Part shown: piece after piece, positions 61,951 to 64,000 of the stretch | Numbering within the stretch: the first letter of the stretch is position 1 | How the letters are laid out: each line of letters starts with the position of its first letter | Assembly (NCBI GenBank): GCA_036675505.1 | Contig: JAKFEW010000046.1 | Location: 74,341 to 138,340, forward strand | Length of the DNA: 64,000 nucleotides | Reading direction: 5' to 3' | Source: JAKFEW01 sp036675505 | Lineage (GTDB): Bacteria; Cyanobacteriota; Sericytochromatia; S15B-MN24; JAQBPE01 | Made by a program: the position numbers and the translations under genes | The notes under the pieces: generated by a model | Database searches by the model: none | The model's input: the letters and a program-made list of their open reading frames with translations, nothing else | What the model was told of the DNA's origin: nothing

Positions 61951-62538
61951 ATGCGGACCTTGCTCTTCAACAAGCCCTTCGGCGTCCTCTCCCAATTCAC
62001 CGCCGAGGCCGGGCATCCGGGGCTCGCGGATTTCATCGACGTCGCGGGCGTTTACCCCGCCGGGCGGCTCGACCACGACAGCGAGGGGCTGCTGCTGCTC
62101 ACCACCGACAACCGCCTCAAGACGCGGCTCATGGATCCGAAGTTCGAACACCCGAAGACCTACTGGGCGCAGGTGGAAGGCGCGCCCGACGAGGCGGCCC
62201 TCGCGCGCCTCGCGGCCGGCATCGAGATCCAGGGCCAGCGCACCCGGCCGGCCGAGGCCAGGCTCCTTCCCCGCGAGCCCGACCTGCCGCCACGCGACCC
62301 GCCGATCCGCTACCGCGCGAACATCCCGACCAGCTGGGTCGAGGTCGTGCTGCGCGAGGGCCGCAACCGCCAGGTGCGGCGGATGACGGCGGCGGTGGGC
62401 TACCCCACGCTCCGGCTGGTGCGGGTGGCGATCGGGCCGGTGCGGCTGGGCGACTTGAAGCCAGGCACCTGGCGCGACGTCACGCCCGAAGAGCGCCGGG
62501 CGCTCGACGATCTGTTGCGCTTCACCCAACGCGGGTGA
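61951..62538 (+). CDS. 23S rRNA pseudouridine synthase, RluE-like
   Basis: This 195-residue enzyme of the RsuA/RluB/E/F family has the catalytic-Asp motif AGRLDHDSEGLLLLTTDNRL and the YWAQVEGAPDEAAL segment. The C-terminal LREGRNRQVRRMTAAVGYPTLRLVRV is also diagnostic. There is no N-terminal S4 domain, which points to the RluE subgroup (E. coli 23S position 2457). ATG at 61951 has a weak AAGG upstream. It is divergent from fabF and convergent with thyX. Confidence 0.9.
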   Translation: MRTLLFNKPFGVLSQFTAEAGHPGLADFIDVAGVYPAGRLDHDSEGLLLLTTDNRLKTRLMDPKFEHPKTYWAQVEGAPDEAALARLAAGIEIQGQRTRPAEARLLPREPDLPPRDPPIRYRANIPTSWVEVVLREGRNRQVRRMTAAVGYPTLRLVRVAIGPVRLGDLKPGTWRDVTPEERRALDDLLRFTQRG

Positions 62539-62563
62539 TAAGGATCACTTATCGCCCGCGTTG
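62527..62563. terminator. Long hairpin between convergent rluE-like gene and thyX
   Basis: CAACGCGGGTGATAAG (62527-62542) pairs with CTTATCGCCCGCGTTG (62548-62563) over a five-base loop, sixteen pairs with a single T-G wobble. It starts within the last codons of the plus-strand gene and ends ten bases before the thyX stop, so it can serve both genes. There is no long U-tract. Confidence 0.65.
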
Positions 62564-62572
62564 CGCAACCGG

Positions 62573-63421
62573 CTACGGCGTCGGCTCAGGCGGGCCTTCA
62601 GCGCCCCAGAGCTTGCGCTCGAACTCCGCGGCGGCACGCTCGGACAGCCCATGGGCATCGCCCTTGAGCAGTGCCCGGATCGCGGCGAGCTCGCCGCGGC
62701 TGAAGCGCTCGCCGTGTTTCACATGCTCCTCGAAAGCCTCGTAACAGAGCGGTGCCACCGCCTGGACACACTGCGCCATCGCCTCGGCGTAGGCGCGCAC
62801 CTCGAACTGGGCGTGCCAGTCGAGGCGCAGGCGCAGGAAGTGGAACAGGTTGTGCAGATCACACTGCCAGTACCACTCGGTGTAGAGCGAGAGCGGCAGG
62901 TTCACGCGAGCGAGCTCGCGCGCCACGTCCTGCTCGAGGAAGCCCTCGTAGTTGGCGTACACCGCGGCCTGCTCCGTCTTCAGGGTGTCGATCACCTCGG
63001 CGGCCAGGTCGGCGGGCAACGACTCGCCGCTGCCCTGCTTGTTGTCCTTGCTCTGGGCCTGGACCCGATCGGCCTCGGGAACGTAGAACTCGTCTTTCAT
63101 GACCGAGTACCTTCCGCTGATCTCGTTCAGCCGGGCTGTTCTATGGCGAATTACCTGTCTCGCGACAAATATCGGAAGCTTCATGTGAAAGGTCAACACC
63201 ACCTGCTCGAACGGGCTGGTGTGCGCATTCTTCAGCAGGTAGTTGATCAGCCCTTTGTCCTCGCGCACGGTCTTGGTGCCAGCGCCGTACGAGACACGGG
63301 CGGATTGGACCACGCGCGCGTCGCCCCCCATATAGTCGACGAGCCGAACGAAGCCCTTGTCGAGGACCTTGATCTCCTTGTCGAGCAACTCCTCGGCTTC
63401 GGGAACGACGATGTGGGCCAT
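62573..63421 (-). CDS. thyX: Flavin-dependent thymidylate synthase
   Basis: ThyX makes dTMP from dUMP using FAD and methylene-tetrahydrofolate, replacing ThyA. The 282-residue protein has the defining motif RHRTARLNEISGRYS (RHR-x7-S type). The N-terminal HTSPFEQVVLTFHMKLPIFVARQV supplies FAD and substrate contacts, with LYTEWYWQCDLHNLFHFLRLR later. Length is slightly above the usual 220-250, mainly through a charged insertion (QAQSKDNKQGSGESLP). ATG at 63421 has GGAGGAG upstream. Confidence 0.96.
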   Translation of the reverse strand: MAHIVVPEAEELLDKEIKVLDKGFVRLVDYMGGDARVVQSARVSYGAGTKTVREDKGLINYLLKNAHTSPFEQVVLTFHMKLPIFVARQVIRHRTARLNEISGRYSVMKDEFYVPEADRVQAQSKDNKQGSGESLPADLAAEVIDTLKTEQAAVYANYEGFLEQDVARELARVNLPLSLYTEWYWQCDLHNLFHFLRLRLDWHAQFEVRAYAEAMAQCVQAVAPLCYEAFEEHVKHGERFSRGELAAIRALLKGDAHGLSERAAAEFERKLWGAEGPPEPTP

Positions 63422-63557
63422 GAATTCTCCTCCTTGGAGGCTCCATGATCCATGCCGTGGCGCTTGCCCGCAACTGGAAGCTTGAACGGAATTTCGGCCT
63501 GACTTAAAGTCCGGATAAACGACTTTTTTCAGTGACGGCCCGATAACAACGGAGCGG

Positions 63558-64000
63558 GTGAGCTTGAAAAAGGGTGTGGACGTGCGGCTGGATGCCTGGC
63601 AACCGAATCGTGGAGGCAGCGCGGGAGCGGCATGGTCGTTGGACCTGCTGGCCGCGACTCCTGGTCAGGCGCGCCCCTACCCCACCTATCCCGGCGCCGC
63701 CCCGGCTTACACGGCAGCCCCTGTCGCGCCCGCCGCGTTCGCCGCCGACATCTTCCGGCCCGCTGGCCAGGCCGTCGCGCCCGGCCTGGCCCCCGCGCCC
63801 GCCGCCCAGGACCCCGCCTTCCTGGCCGCCCTCGCCGAGATCCGCCGGATGCAGGAAGCCCGCCACACCCTGCCCACCGCCGAGCCAACCTGGCCGCCCG
63901 CGGCGACCCTGCCCGGCCCCGGCCCTTCCAACCCCAACACCGGCATGCCCGCTCCCCCGCCCGCGCCGCCCCCGCCGCCCGCGCCGCCCCCGCCCCCGCC
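63558..64000 (+). CDS. Pro/Ala-rich protein, N-terminal part (runs off window)
   Basis: An open frame starts at GTG 63558, with GGAG a few bases upstream, and runs without a stop past base 64000. The visible 147 residues begin VSLKKGVDVRLDAWQPNRGG, continue with Ala/Pro-rich sequence, a short helical patch (DPAFLAALAEIRRMQEARH), and end in a poly-proline run. There is no signal peptide and no recognised domain. The codon pattern (third-position G/C) supports coding. Whether a folded domain follows is not visible. Confidence 0.55.
   Translation, partial: MSLKKGVDVRLDAWQPNRGGSAGAAWSLDLLAATPGQARPYPTYPGAAPAYTAAPVAPAAFAADIFRPAGQAVAPGLAPAPAAQDPAFLAALAEIRRMQEARHTLPTAEPTWPPAATLPGPGPSNPNTGMPAPPPAPPPPPAPPPPP

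Noticed and set aside
63950..64000. CCG/CCC-rich run at the right end as a DNA repeat
   Set aside because: It is in frame with the open Pro-rich coding sequence and is best read as a poly-proline stretch.

Overview
This is a GC-rich, gene-dense bacterial chromosome segment with no rRNA operon, CRISPR array, plasmid origin or prophage. Gene content is mainly housekeeping: trigger factor, TypA, UppP, EF-P, AccB/AccC, NusB, FtsY, FabF, RNase III, Rpe, ThyX, SelA/SelB and a fused CCA-adding enzyme. Several traits recall the cyanobacterial lineage and its non-photosynthetic relatives: an efp-accB-accC order, an elongated NusB, a DHH-CBS-CCA enzyme, and an AMIN-domain amidase next to a GerMN protein. 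Together with many Ser/Thr/Pro-rich lipoproteins, this makes a Sericytochromatia/Melainabacteria-like bacterium my best guess. That placement is inference only.

Layout. 1-6.8 kb: tig (partial, minus) and typA (plus), then a minus-strand run of aldehyde dehydrogenase, ABC ATPase, ABC permease, a small membrane-anchored protein and TerC. 6.9-15.4 kb: a surface-protein island with two kelch lipoproteins, a collagen-like lipoprotein with four repeated beta modules, and two lipoproteins with carboxypeptidase-regulatory-like domains. 15.4-27.3 kb: uppP, small proteins, a JAMM-like protein, an AMIN amidase-GerMN pair, a Pro-rich protein with a VWA partner, and a GH38 glycosidase. 27.3-34 kb (minus): HD protein, M50 protease, CCA enzyme, and two divergent FlhA-like proteins with no flagellar or injectisome genes in view. 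34-41 kb: ROK kinase, protein phosphatase, then pepQ, efp, accB, accC, nusB and ftsY on the plus strand.

41.0-41.6 kb: a short-armed tRNA with a UAG anticodon is joined to an AT-richer HNH endonuclease gene whose apparent ribosome-binding site lies inside the tRNA acceptor stem. 42.5-49.0 kb: a complete Na+-type N-ATPase operon in the order atpDCQRBEFAG, with a sodium-site c subunit and an apparent b-delta fusion. 49-58 kb: a Vps62-like protein, an exported cyclophilin, a C39-like cysteine peptidase, an agmatinase-family enzyme, selA-selB and an 8-oxoguanine deaminase. 58-64 kb: a triple-HTH regulator, rpe-rnc-fabF, an RluE-like pseudouridine synthase, thyX and the start of a Pro-rich protein.

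The strongest candidates for undescribed biology are the orphan FlhA-like pair, one of which appears to be an exported FlhA cytoplasmic domain, and the tRNA-HNH cassette. All functional calls come from reading motifs by eye; no database search was run. No stretch longer than 300 bases lacks a gene.
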